64,000 nucleotides of DNA, taken from NCBI GenBank assembly GCA_002197995.1, contig NGZR01000001.1, positions 5,208,001 to 5,272,000 of the forward strand, given 5' to 3'. The first letter of the stretch is position 1. The number at the start of each line of letters is the position of its first letter. The DNA comes from Gaeumannomyces sp. JS-464. Its lineage: Eukaryota; Ascomycota; Sordariomycetes; Magnaporthales; Magnaporthaceae. The notes under the pieces are model-generated. The model ran no database searches, was not told where the DNA came from, and saw nothing but the letters and a program-made list of their open reading frames with translations. This document shows, one piece after another, positions 53,631 to 64,000 of the stretch. Made by a program: the position numbers and the translations under genes.

Positions 53631-56110
53631 ACAGTAAGGTTTAATACGAGGATATTTAAGGACTTCGAAATCGCTGTTTAAAATAGCTTTAATTAAAAAC
53701 GGAAAGAAAGGGAAGGAACGGTGGAAACCCGCAAGCGGAAGGAAACAAAGGAAGGCACGACCGGAAGGCACGACACAAACAACAACAAGGCAGGAGCAAC
53801 ACAATCACGAAGACGGCGAACAACCAACGAAAAGATCAGATGCGCGCCACAAGCGAGGAAACAACCCGCAACCGGAGCGCCACCTCTGGAAGCGAACAAC
53901 ACAATCACGCCGAGTCACCCGGAGTCAACCATGACGCCCAAACCCCCCCCCCCGGAGCAGCCACGCGGCACCGTGGCGGGGCCGGAAAACTTTAAACGCG
54001 GATAACTAGGCCACCACTAGCAACCGAACCAACATTACCACCACCAAAGCCAACACAAAAAGGAGAAGACCCGGCACCAGGGCGCTCCCTAAACGCAACA
54101 CACATTCCCTACAGTCTTTTCCCTTATGTATTTTCCTACTGTCACCACTGATTACAAGGACGCTTCCGCGATGAAACCCTTAAAAGCAGTCGTGTAAACT
54201 AAGCAGACGGCACCATTGTTTAACATAAAAAGGACCGTATACGAAGAGCAGACATGGTTTTTACTCCCAGGCCACCGGCCGGATGCGGACCGCACCCGGA
54301 AACGAGTTCCAAGGTTTTTACATGTATTTAAAACAGCAAAGCACCGAGGTTTTTACAAATATAACAGTAGTATAACTAATAATATAATAATTAAAAACGG
54401 AGGTAAATGTAAAAGTGGGGCGATTTTTTTTAACTAATTAAATTAATAAAATCGGGTTAAAAAGTGGGTTTTCGTATGCTTAACCTACTTTTTGCAAACA
54501 GGCAATAAAAAATAAATAAAAAAGATATCGCGATAGTTTTAATATTAAAAAACCTACGAAATAACGTCCTTTTCCCACGCATAAAAACAACGATATTAAA
54601 CCTTTCAAGCGTCGGTTATATACGCTTTTTGGCCTCGTTTATTTAACGCTACCTAAAGCTTTGCCTTTTTTAATGTTTTTAATAAGCAAGCGATGCGGAT
54701 AAACTTCGAGGTTTTAAACCGGTTTTAATAAGCTTAAAAAAAAAATTTAATTGCTTCCGCTATTAGGTTTAGCTTTTAAATCGACCTCGCTAATGCTAAT
54801 ATAGCATTAAATATTTAATTCGCCGCAATTGTTAAAAACGCTGGTAACGATAATCCCGTTGCCCTTACTCGCCGGCGAAAATAACCTATTTGCCGGCGAC
54901 CTAAAAACCCGGCGCCTCCTCCCGCGTAACACGTTAGCGCTTTCGTTTTCCCTCGCGGCCGTTACTAGATCTGGATTTGTTGCTTTCCAGTTGTAATTAA
55001 TCGGTAAAAGTCGCTCGCTAATGGAAGGCGGTGGCATTAAAGTATTAAGCGGTATTCGTTATACAGGCGTGGAGGTAACCGCTGTTAAAAAGTATTTTTC
55101 GAAAAACCCGACGCTCGTTTCCCTTCCTCCCTCGCCCTTTTCATCCAAATTAATATGCCTATTAAAAAGATCCAAACTATTAATAAGCGTGGGTTTTTTA
55201 GCAGGATTATCCTTTTTAATAAAAAGCCAGCTGATTATGGTTTTTTTTTGCCGCTTTTCCCATTTATAACTTTTAATATAAGGCCACCTCTTTTAACGCC
55301 ACGCTGGCGGCGATCCAACCGACTTTTCGTATCCCGTGCACGCTCGCAAAGCTTTGCCACCGGGGATCCTTTTTATTAACCTTGCAAACGCCCGTTTCCG
55401 GATTATAAGTGTTACTTAATAGGTTAACCTAAGCTTTCCAAACCATATACCTTTTCCGCTTATTATCGTATTTGTTAGCGATCGTTATGGCAGAAAAAAA
55501 AAGGCTTTATAACAAGCCACTTCTTAATTGCCCTTGCCAGCACCCGCTTTTAGGCATTTTTAAAGTTAGCATTTTGTAAGCTTTTAAATATGCCCCCGCG
55601 GTAACAGTCGAGAAAAAAGCTGATTAGCTGGGCGGTTTTCTCGCTAGTCCATACTATTTAGCGCGGCTCGCCGGCTCGTTTTCGTTTGCAAAAGGGGCCC
55701 TTGTTAGGCTGGGTATTCGAGGGCTTTTTAATACCAAAAATCTGCGGCTGGGAGGCTGTTTAGGAGTCGGGAATAGCTTTAATAAGCACGTCGTCGATTT
55801 CCGTTGCCTGGGTATTAAAGGGAAATTAAGAAGACATTTTTTCCGTAATAATTTGTGCTAATTTTGGCGTGCAAATGCAGGTTATCGATGTTATGTCTTG
55901 CCAATAACAATTTTTTATGCCCCTCCCCTCCAAAATAGCGGTGAAAACCCCACTTCCGACACAGTCCCTGCTTTTTGGCGGACATCCGCTGACTGGGGGT
56001 AACCCTACCGGTACTTTACGCCCCCCTGCAGCAATTTTTGTACCTTCGCAACGACTGTGGCGGCAACGATCGTTACGGCCGATCACGCCCTAAGTCGCTT
56101 GACGTCCCGA
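53631..56110. other. Mixed RIP-mutated DNA with a GC-richer island; no gene
   Basis: A balanced-composition patch at 53700-54320 contains an open frame (53721-54005, Thr/Arg/Pro-rich, no motif) that may be an untranslated part of an unidentified element. From 54.35 to 55.8 kb the DNA is AT-rich with stops in every frame. A minus-strand stretch at 55037-54807 is the only longer open piece. From about 55.83 kb, unique DNA begins; it is the left flank of the LINE insertion. Confidence 0.4.
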
Positions 56111-56126
56111 CACGACGGCGGCTTCA
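56111..56126. repeat. 16-bp target duplication of the LINE, left copy
   Basis: CACGACGGCGGCTTCA occurs here and again at 62316-62331. The sequences on the outer sides differ, so this is a target-site duplication bounding one insertion. Confidence 0.85.
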
Positions 56127-56699
56127 CCTTCCTCGAATTCACCAATTCTTGGCATTGCGCTGTTAGTGCACACTGCCAAATTGCATACAAATCCTTAACA
56201 CCCGCCAATTAGCGACCCAACACCAATAACCACGCCCGCCAACGGCGCTGGCGACGGCAACATGCCGTTGCCAACAGCCCCCCTTCGGCCAATAGGGTGG
56301 CGCGCGCCCTCCTCGTCGGCCCAACGGCCCGGAGGAACGCGTCGCTGCCACCCGGGCCCCCCCGCGCGTTAGCGCACCCGACTACGCCGTCCCCGTTGCG
56401 GAATTAGCAACACCAACAGGGCCCGATTAGGGCCAGGAAGGCTCCCACGACGGCAGCACCGGCACAGGTGCCCCTCCCCCCTCCCCCAACGCCGGCGTAC
56501 GCGCCCACCTGTCGGGTCGGCCGCGGCGGCCGCGGAGGAAATTATTGCGAGCTATAGCCGCAAACAACAACAAACGGCCCTAATTTGCGCCACGCTGGCC
56601 CGATCTATCGACGCCGGCATTGCCTCCCTTCCGGCGGAAGCAATCCCCGAAGCCAACGGCTGGAAAGATTGCTTTATCGACTACGCTAAACAAGCCCTT

Positions 56700-57680
56700 T
56701 TCGGCTACCTACGCCGGCCGAAAAGGAAAGAAGCTTATACGGGGCCCCGGAGCCCCCGCAACGCGCGCCCCCGGCCACTTACGCGTCGGTGGCCCGGGAG
56801 GGCCACAATAACACCAACAACCCGCACAAGCTTTTCGGGGCCGTACGCCCCAAACTACCCGGGCACCCCGCCTACCAACAGGCTTTAAAGCCGACTTCCG
56901 GGTGTTCGTTAGGATCCCGGAAGAACGGCAGGCTTGGGCAACCAACAAACGGGCTTTAGCATTCGCAAAGCCCTTGCCGACAGTAGGGACCTGCCGTTTA
57001 CGACGGCCGACGTCCCGGAGGCGTACCGAACCCCTACCGGGTTCGTGTTAAAAGCAAAAACGGCCGATATCCAAAGCCGGCTTTTGCAGCACCGATCCGA
57101 ACTAGGCCGTTTATATAACGCCGAAAGGATCGAAAAGCCCGAAATGGTACAACTACGTAATTTCCGGCTGCCTTACCTCCTTAACCAACGGCTTGGTTAA
57201 TGCGTCCCGGTATCGGATAAACTGGTTCGGGAGGAAGTGGAAGCCAAACAGGCACAAACCGGTAAACGTTAAGCCTTCCGGGGCCGGCGTCGACCAAGGG
57301 CGTATATCGTGGATTATATCCCTTTATACGCAAGTGGCCGGGTTTAAGCTTTGGGGGATCACTTCCTTTCACGCCGCGTACAACGACACCCGCCGGTTAC
57401 CCAGCACACCCTGGCTGCCACGGCTTCCACGTGGCCCGCAATTGCGCCCGGGCCGATAGGTGCCTTCGGTGCGGGAAAATAAACGACGACCGGCACGTAT
57501 AACCGTGTACGGCCCCCCCGCAATGCGCGAACTGCTCGGGCCCGTACCCTGCCAACCACCCGAACTGCCCCATAAGGCCCGTACGGGTAAACAAAATGCT
57601 AAAGCACTTAACCTATAAGGAAAAAGGGGCCGTTAGGAGGTTAGCGCACAAGCGTACCGGGCGGCGGCAAAGGCGGCGGA
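56700..57680 (+). pseudogene. LINE ORF1 (gag-like) with zinc knuckles, frame-broken
   Basis: In shifting frames the plus strand gives ATYASVAREG, then DFRVFVRIPEERQAWATNKR and LRNFRLPYLLNQRLG. Zinc-knuckle sequence follows at about 57410-57590: CHGFHVARNCARADRCLRCG and APPQCANCSGPYPANHPNCP. Fungal Tad1 ORF1 proteins are RNA-binding and end with such CCHC knuckles. A TAA inside the knuckle region and several frame changes break it. Confidence 0.7.
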
Positions 57681-57960
57681 AGCCGCCGTTGCTACCGCCA
57701 CCGCCGCTGCCGCCGCTAACACCCTTTCCGCAACCGCAACTACTACGGGCAACTTCGCCCCAGCCGCGAATTCGACGGCGGACTTTACGACCGCTACCGC
57801 CACCACCGTAGCCACCATTACCACCGCTAACGCTACCGTTACCACGGCCGCTACCGCCGATGCTAGCCCCGCGGCCGACACCGGTAACGCCGCTTATCCG
57901 TTACCCCGCCGCCGCCGCCGCCGCCCCCGCAACCGCTGCCGTGGCAAGCCCGGCGAATTC
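57640..57960 (+). repeat. GCC-rich low-complexity tract
   Basis: Irregular GCC/ACC repeats that would encode Ala/Thr-rich sequence, lying after the ORF1 knuckles and before ORF2. It is low complexity rather than an exact microsatellite. Confidence 0.75.
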
Positions 57961-58249
57961 GCCGGCCCCCGGGCGTAACCCGTACGGCCAGCAGGGAAAG
58001 GCACCTGCTAAAAGGCTTAGGGTTAGTTCCAACAACCAATACGAAGTACTGGCGGATATGGAACTGGACCTCCCCGAGCCCGAAAGGGCTATCGAAATAA
58101 CCGGAAACCCCCCGGAGGAAACCGACGGTACCGCTGGCCAACAACCCAGGGCCAAAGCCCCCAATACATTAACGCCGCTTTTACGTATGCCAGCAGCCAA
58201 CCGGATATAACAAACGCATGGCAATAGGGCCCGGCGCCCGGGGCTTCGC

Positions 58250-61200
58250 CCCGAACGCCGTGCTGTAACCGCCGCCCAAGCGAACGTTCGACGTAGCTGG
58301 GAGCGGGGGCTACTTTACTCCAACTATTTTGGAGCCAAAATATCGACGTGGTGCTAATGCAAAGCCCCCTAGTGCGTGGAAAGGGAAGCTTATGCTTTGC
58401 ACCCACCCGTCGTACGAGCTATTTACTCCGGTAAATAGCTGGCACGACCACCAAACCAGGCCTCGGGTAATAACTTACGTACGGAAGGACCCGGGGCTTT
58501 AGCCCGTAGCGGACCGGCCGGCAGGCAGCACCCGGGACATCCTTTGGCTTACCGTCGCCGGGTGCACTTTCGTTAACGTATATAGGCCTTTAGGGACCCT
58601 TCGGAACCCTCGTTGGACCTTTTACTACGTTGGCCCAACGGCAAAATGCATTATAGCTGGGGACTTTAACGCAGGTCCCGGCGTGGGATCCGGTTAGGGT
58701 AATAGGAATAGGGGCCAGGATATAGCCCAATGGGCTAATACTTATAACCTCCTCCTACTTACCGACCCAGGCCAACCTACGCATAACGATGGGGGCGTTT
58801 TGGATTTTACCTTTTCCAACGCCCTTTGGCAACAGCGGAAATCGACCCTTCGTTAGCAACCGATTCGGACCACCGCTCGATACGGATCGAGGTCCCTAAA
58901 CCTAATAACTCCGTTCCGGATTGCCGGCGTGTTACGCTACCAAACGATAAACTACCGATTTTCGCAAACGCGGTAGCAACGGGGGCCGGCAGCCTACCGC
59001 CACTTTTAAATCCAAGCATTACGGATTACCTGGATAAAGCGGCCGAGGCATTAACAAACCTGCTAAAAATGCGTTAATAGCCCTCGGCCGGGGGCCTAAA
59101 GCCAAAAGAAAAGGCCAACCCTGGTGGAACGAAAAGTGCGCAACGCCTAACGGGACCTCGCAAAAGCTATGGGAAACGGCGGGCCTTTTACGGCCGAAGC
59201 CCGTGCTTTAAAAGCTACGGTTCGGACGGCTAAAAGACAGCATTGGGCAGCGTGCTAAAGGAAGTGGATTCCCGAAAGCGCTATACCGTGCTGTAAAATG
59301 GCATAAACTTACACCCGCTATACGGCTTCCCCCGTTAAATATCGACGGGGAGTTTATAATAGCCCCAAGGGATAAAGCGGAAGCATTAGGTCGCAAAATC
59401 CTCCGTAGGTTTACGGCGGAACGACTTACAAAAGGACCCGTTACAGCAAAGGGCTACTTAAAGGACCGCACAAATCCCGTGGGCCCCCACGTCCCCTGGA
59501 GGAATGCCGGAAGTGCACCGTCGGCACGGCAAACACGGCCCCGGGCGTCGACTCCTTAACGGTTAAACTGCTTACAGCGGCTTGGCCGGCAATAGGGGAA
59601 TACGTTAGGCCTTTTCGAAGCCTGCCTTAGGCCGGGCAACCCGGGCCCTTTCCGCACAGCGGAGGTGGTTATGCTAAAAAACCGAAAACGGATATAACGG
59701 ACCCAAAATCCTACCGCCCGATAGCTACTCCCGTGCTTAGGGAAAGGGTTGGAACGTTTGGTAGCTCGCGGATGGCTCCCTCGCGTTGCAATACGGGCTA
59801 ATAGCCCCGCAACACGCCGGGGCTACCCGAAAAAGGCCGCCATCGATTTAACGGCATGCGTAGCCCACGAGGTGGAACGGGCCTTCCAAAAGCATAAATC
59901 CGCCGCCCTCGTTACTATGGATGTACAAGGGGCTTCGACGTGTACTCCGCCGGAGGCTTACGAAGGCTCCTAAACCAAGGCTGGGATCCAACGTTAGTAC
60001 GATAGGTGTTATCGTTTGCAGGAAATAGGGTGGTAAAGTGCGTTTGGAAAACGCCACGGCACCCCCTTTTTCCCCGGACTGCGGGTTACCCCAAGGGTTA
60101 CCGGCGTTACCGGTCCTATTTATGCTTTATATGGCCGAAATCCTACCCAAAGCAAAAGCGGTTAGGTACGGATACGCGGATGATATAGGCATTTGCGTAA
60201 CGGGTAGCACCCCGGAAGGAGTGCTCCGTAAAGCAGGGTTACGGTAACGGAAATCCTACGTTAGGGTAGGGCTAATAAGGTTGCTTTCGACCCGGGGAAG
60301 TGCGAGCTTATGCATTTTTCCAGGCGGAAAAACCCCACAACCCCAGCGGTTACGGCGGAAGGCCTTACCATACAACAAGCTACAGGAGCTTTACGGTGGT
60401 TAGGGGTTTTTTTCGACCAAAGGCTTAACTTTAAAGCCCACGTCGATAACAAAGCCGCAAAAGCCCAAAGCGTTGCAAATCACCTCCGGAGGCTTACGAA
60501 TTCGATAGGGGGGATACCGGCACATTCGGTACATAAAGCCGTTACAACGGTTATAATCCCTACGGCTTTATACGGGGCCGAAGTGTGGTATAAGGGCAAA
60601 ACCAAACCACACCCATACAAGCCGGCACAATAGCAAATTATCCGCCAAAGCCATTTAATCGAACGGGTACAAAGCCTTAAAAGCGTCCCTCCGGGCAGTG
60701 GTACCAGCTTGGAAAACTATACCGACAAACGCTTTACATTACGAATCCGGCATCCCACGCCCAGGTGCTTTTGGAACAAGCCCGCTTCCGTTTTGCGGCC
60801 CGTATAAATACGGTTCCGGAAAACCACCCCTGGCCGCAGCGGCCAGGCCGGCCTTTAACGCCCGTGGGCCCAAGGCGGGCCTTCCCAGCAAGCTTGCGAC
60901 CTCCTTGCAAAGGACGGCCGAACTCCTCCCGGCTTGCACTCGCCCGGCCTACCTCCTTATAAATATACGGGGCTTACGGTGGCTATATAAGAAAAGCCTG
61001 CAGCCGCAAAAGCATTTATGGCGTGGCTTCGCACCCCCACCTACCGACGTTATAATATATAGCGACGGGTCCAAAGCAAAGACGGGGCAGTTGGATACGG
61101 CTGGGTAATATACCAAGCCGGCCAACGCAAACTTTCCGGGCACGGCCGGTTAGCGCATCCGGCGGAAGTATTCGACGGCGAAGCGGAAGGGGCCCGAATG

Positions 61201-61891
61201 GGCCTCCGTAAAGCCGTTTGGAGCTTCCGCAACTGCACTTTCCACTTGTGCCTCGACAACACCTCGGCGGCCAACGGCTGTTTAAGCACGGCCCCTAATA
61301 GTTTACAAGGGGCTTTTAAAAAAATCCATTGCTTTATGGATAAACACCAGGTATACGTACGCTGGTCCCCGGGCCATATGGGAATCCCCGGAAACGAAAA
61401 GGCAAACGCCGAAGCAAAGTTGGGATCGGCCCTGCCAATACCCCAACATTTTAAACCAACGGTGGCCGGAGTAAAGGCTTTAGCCCGGAAAACAGCCCGG
61501 GACGCCCGGAACGCATGGTTTAAAACAACTTTCCGGATCGTATAAGGCTATAGGCCTCCCGCCGGTACCACAACACACGCCCGAAGCGTTGCAGCTGCAC
61601 CGGAAGGTAATGCAACGGCTAATAGCCGCACGCACCGGCCACGGGGATTTCGACTGGTACCACCGAAAGTTCCAGCACGAAGACGATAACCCGTGCCGTT
61701 GCGGGCGAAATAAGTCCCCTTCCCACCCTGTATTTTGCAGGCTGGCTAGGGCGGCAGAAAACAAATGGCCTATAGCGGACCCTCCCCCGGCCTTCGATAG
61801 GCCCGGATATTGGAAACGGCTTCTCCAAAAGCCCTCTCTTTTTGCTTCGTTCGTTAAAGCCACCAACTACTACACTATCGCCGGACGATAA
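58250..61891 (+). pseudogene. LINE ORF2: endonuclease, reverse transcriptase, RNase H, frame-broken
   Basis: Endonuclease pieces: YELFTPVNSWHDHQTRPRVI (about 58410), a GDFNAGPG-like site (about 58660) and TDSDHRSIRIEVP (about 58860). RT: SYRPIATP-like start (about 59715), VTMDVQGAS for the first catalytic Asp (about 59920), GLPQGLPALPVLFMLYMAE (about 60075) and YADDIGI (60173-60193). RNase H: YSDGSK (about 61055), FDGEAEGARMGLRKA, LDNTSAANG and WSPGHMGIPGNEKANAEAK. A C-terminal knuckle PCRCGRNKSPSHPVFC (about 61700) precedes the stop at 61889-61891. Domains are in the usual Tad1 order, but several frame changes and TAA/TAG stops interrupt them. The catalytic motifs themselves look mostly intact. 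Confidence 0.85.
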
Positions 61892-62315
61892 CAACAGGGC
61901 CCAAAAAGCCTATACTCAACCTTTTCCTTTGTACCATTAGGATTACCAGTAGGCTCGTTAATCCCCCGCACTTTAGGCCGGGCCCAGGGGAGGTCCCGAA
62001 GACCCCCTCCCCCGCCCAAACCCGGCTTTACCCCCTTTCCGGCATACCCGCCGGCCAACAGCATCACTACCACCCGCAGCGCTTTACAACGCCCCGGCGT
62101 ATTTTTACGCCCTATTGTCGATTGCCCGCTCACTAACAAGGAGCGCCGGAATGCGGCCCGACCCCCGTGTGCCTTCGGGTTTAATTTGTTAGCCGCCTTG
62201 ATAGCAGCATATAGCCTAGTGTTAAGCTTAGGTAGCGCTAGCACGTCATATGCCCCTTGGGAGGCAGGGACTGGTAGATCCCGATTTACTGACGTTAAAT
62301 ACTCTCTCTCTCTCT

Positions 62316-62331
62316 CACGACGGCGGCTTCA
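62316..62331. repeat. 16-bp target duplication of the LINE, right copy
   Basis: CACGACGGCGGCTTCA, identical to 56111-56126, directly after the (TC)n tail of the LINE. Confidence 0.85.
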
Positions 62332-63603
62332 TCTCTTCCATGCATCACGCAACCAGTGATCGGAAGCACTTGTTACAGCTCAGGTTACAACGGCTTCGGG
62401 TCTCAGCGCAGGCCTCGTTCAACACAAAGTGCAGGGCTACCCGACGCGATCCATCACAAAGGGCTGCCGATTGGTTTTCTCTCCCTGTAGGCACACCCCC
62501 TGCGCACAACATCCACACCATCCCGGCAGGGGCAGAATTCGACTTCCATAGGCTGCTGATCGAAGGTTCCCTACAGACGCTCGCCAACTGCTGACGAACT
62601 ATCAACCGGATCGAGATTAGCGTTTGCGGCACGCTTGCCAGGCCATGTTTTGGCCGCAGCCTTCCTTGCCTTGCCGTGAGCCAAATGGACGGACTCCAAA
62701 TAATTTCGCTGATTGAGAACCCAGCTGGGAGCGGCACCAACGCTGGTATCTACGGGGGATGCCGTGGCCGTTTTTGGCACCCTGAAAGCCCCTGAGTCTA
62801 CACAATCACCGAAGTGATGCCCCATCTCCATCTCGACGCACCCCCCGCACCCCCCCAACATTTTTGACCTCTTTTTCCTTTGTAAGTGGAAGCAAAAGAA
62901 TGCACGACAATGCACGCCACGTAGCACAAGGTGACGTTGCACAACTTCGCGAGTATGTTCGGGCCCGCTTCACTTTCCGTCGACAAGCCCTTCAAGCCTT
63001 CCCCTGAAAATGCACAATCCCGCGGGCATGGTCGTATCCGCTTCCCTTCCTCGAAAGTTTTCGGCCGGACGGTTAATTAATTGCTCGGAATAGTTGACAA
63101 GCCACTCAAGTGGCAAACCGCATGCTAGCAAGGTATGGAAAACGATAAAACGATAAATATCCAGTTGAAACTCACAAAGATACCGGGCATTGACAGGCCA
63201 AAGCAGGAAGGGAAAGGTCTCCTCCGCAAACCTAGGTGCGGATCACCTCCGTAATGGATGCTGGGATGCTGGGGTTGGGAGGGTTGGTGGCGTGGCCATG
63301 GGGCCCCAGCTATGGGCCACGGGCCGGAGCCCGGGCTCGACATTGGGATCCTATCTAAGAGCTGGGCAGGTAGGTACCTACCTACCTATCTATCTACCCA
63401 CCTACCTGCCTACCTGCCTACCTGCCTACCTGGGTGCCTCCTAGGCACATGTAGTAATCCAGGGGAACAGGCTGTCCCCAGCACTATCTTCAATGCCAAT
63501 GTCGAAAAATACCAACTCGAAGCAAACGTCTCCAATGCTTTCTACATGCTTGTCCTTCTCCCCGACTCCTTGTCGTTTCTCTGCCTTGTACCACTAAGCA
63601 GTC
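62332..63603. other. Intergenic region upstream of the S28 peptidase gene
   Basis: Unique DNA that was contiguous with 55.83-56.11 kb before the LINE inserted. A 131-codon minus-strand frame (62740-62345) has no recognised family. It includes the CCTACC-type microsatellite entered separately. Promoter elements of the downstream gene should be here, but none is distinctive. Confidence 0.45.
63366..63432 (+). repeat. CCTACCTG/CCTACCTA microsatellite
   Basis: About 65 bp of imperfect CTAC/CTGC tetranucleotide repeats (TACCTACCTACCTATCTATC, then CCTACCTGCCTACCTGCC), roughly 170 bp before the S28 gene start. Confidence 0.9.
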
Positions 63604-64000
63604 ATGATTTTTTCATTCACGTCTTTGATCATCCAATCCGTTCAACTTCTCCGTATCGCCCCTCCAGCGACGCACGCCATCGGGGGCGCCTGCGACTTCA
63701 AATGGCTGACCCAACCTATTGACCATTTCAGCCATGGCAGCACTTTTCAACAGCGATACAGTATTTCTACTGAGCACTTCCGACCTGGAGGCCCTATCCT
63801 ATTCTTCCAAGGGGAGGAGACGATTGTCCTGGACTGCGTGGTATGTCAGGGGCATCTGGGTTTTGCCAGGCACCCGACTGATCACATCGAATAGGAAACG
63901 ACCGCGGCCATGTGGTTCGCTCAACGTCTCGGTGGCGTGGCAGTGTCTCTCGAACATCGCTTCTTTGGGCAGAGCCTCCCGTTCGGGAACGATTCATATA
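63604..64000 (+). CDS. S28-family serine peptidase, N-terminal part (cut by window end)
   Basis: ATG 63604; exon 1 to 63840, a 54-nt phase-0 intron (63841-63894, GTATGT..GAATAG), exon 2 from 63895 to beyond the window. The N-terminus is hydrophobic (MIFSFTSLIIQSVQLLRIA), a likely signal peptide. WLTQPIDHFSHGSTFQQRYS, then FRPGGPILFFQGEE, AAMWFAQRLGGVAVSLEHR and FFGQSLPFGND follow. This fits family S28 (lysosomal Pro-X carboxypeptidase/DPP2 type; 'PLDHF....FqqRY', 'GPif...G.E', 'lEHRyyGkS.P'). Such fungal enzymes are secreted prolyl peptidases. The catalytic Ser-Asp-His lie outside the window. The frame is intact as far as seen. Confidence 0.86.

Larger units (their letters stand above)
56127..62315 (+). 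mobile_element. Near full-length Tad1-type LINE (non-LTR retrotransposon)
   Basis: 6.2 kb between perfect 16-bp duplications. From 5' to 3': a 5' UTR; ORF1 with CCHC knuckles; ORF2 with endonuclease, reverse transcriptase, RNase H and a C-terminal CCHC; a 3' UTR ending GACGTTAAATAC and a (TC)n tail. This gene order and the presence of RNase H match the fungal Tad1 clade. It is GC-rich and only lightly hit by RIP (occasional TAA/TAG where CAA/CAG are expected) and has frame breaks, so it is probably inactive as read. It is the parent-like reference for the two mutated copies at 12880-13240 and 13985-19445. Confidence 0.88.

Noticed and set aside
53721..54005. A 94-codon open frame rich in Thr, Arg and Pro
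   Set aside because: No domain, no splice context, and it lies between transposon remnants. It probably belongs to an untranslated or low-complexity part of an element.

Overview
The window is genomic DNA of a filamentous ascomycete (Pezizomycotina). Genes carry short GT..AG introns (54-127 nt) with CTAAC-like branch sites. Long AT-rich blocks, depleted in CpA but keeping CpG, look like repeat-induced point mutation (RIP) of transposons. They alternate with GC-rich unique DNA. No bacterial features are present.

Layout. (1) 1-20.9 kb is a heavily RIP-mutated nest of transposons. A Ty1/copia element on the minus strand (left LTR cut by the window edge, right LTR ending at 12876) is split by a second complete copia element at 1207-8733 with a perfect 5-bp target duplication. 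Next come a 3' fragment of a Tad1-type LINE, and then a long RIP-mutated LINE copy on the minus strand. That LINE copy hosts a Tc1/mariner element, which itself hosts a solo LTR, and it hosts a second solo LTR directly. A terminal repeat of a Harbinger-like element follows, with another solo LTR inside it, and then a pogo/Fot1 transposase tail. (2) 20.9-51.0 kb is the gene island: two fungal protein-kinase-like genes, a secreted TNT-domain protein, a cutinase-family esterase, a SAM methyltransferase-like gene, a SulP anion transporter, a hybrid-histidine-kinase-like gene, a Rad26/ATRIP-like checkpoint gene, CDP-diacylglycerol synthase, and a CmcJ/AsaB-like gene. (3) 51.05-56.1 kb is a second RIP block with a dead Harbinger-like transposase and inverted copies of its terminal repeat. 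(4) 56127-62315 is a nearly full-length, lightly mutated Tad1-type LINE with a 16-bp target duplication. (5) 62.3-64 kb is unique DNA leading into an S28 serine-peptidase gene cut by the window end.

The genes form no obvious pathway or cluster. Housekeeping genes (CDS1, Rad26-like, SulP) sit among secreted and accessory genes. Many genes in the island need single-base indel corrections to read through, often in or beside homopolymers. Corrected exon sums then become exact multiples of three. This looks more like base-calling error than ordinary pseudogenisation, because almost no substitution-type stop codons are seen. I saw no convincing undescribed defence or biosynthetic system. The strongest signals are the dated nesting of transposons and the systematic indels.
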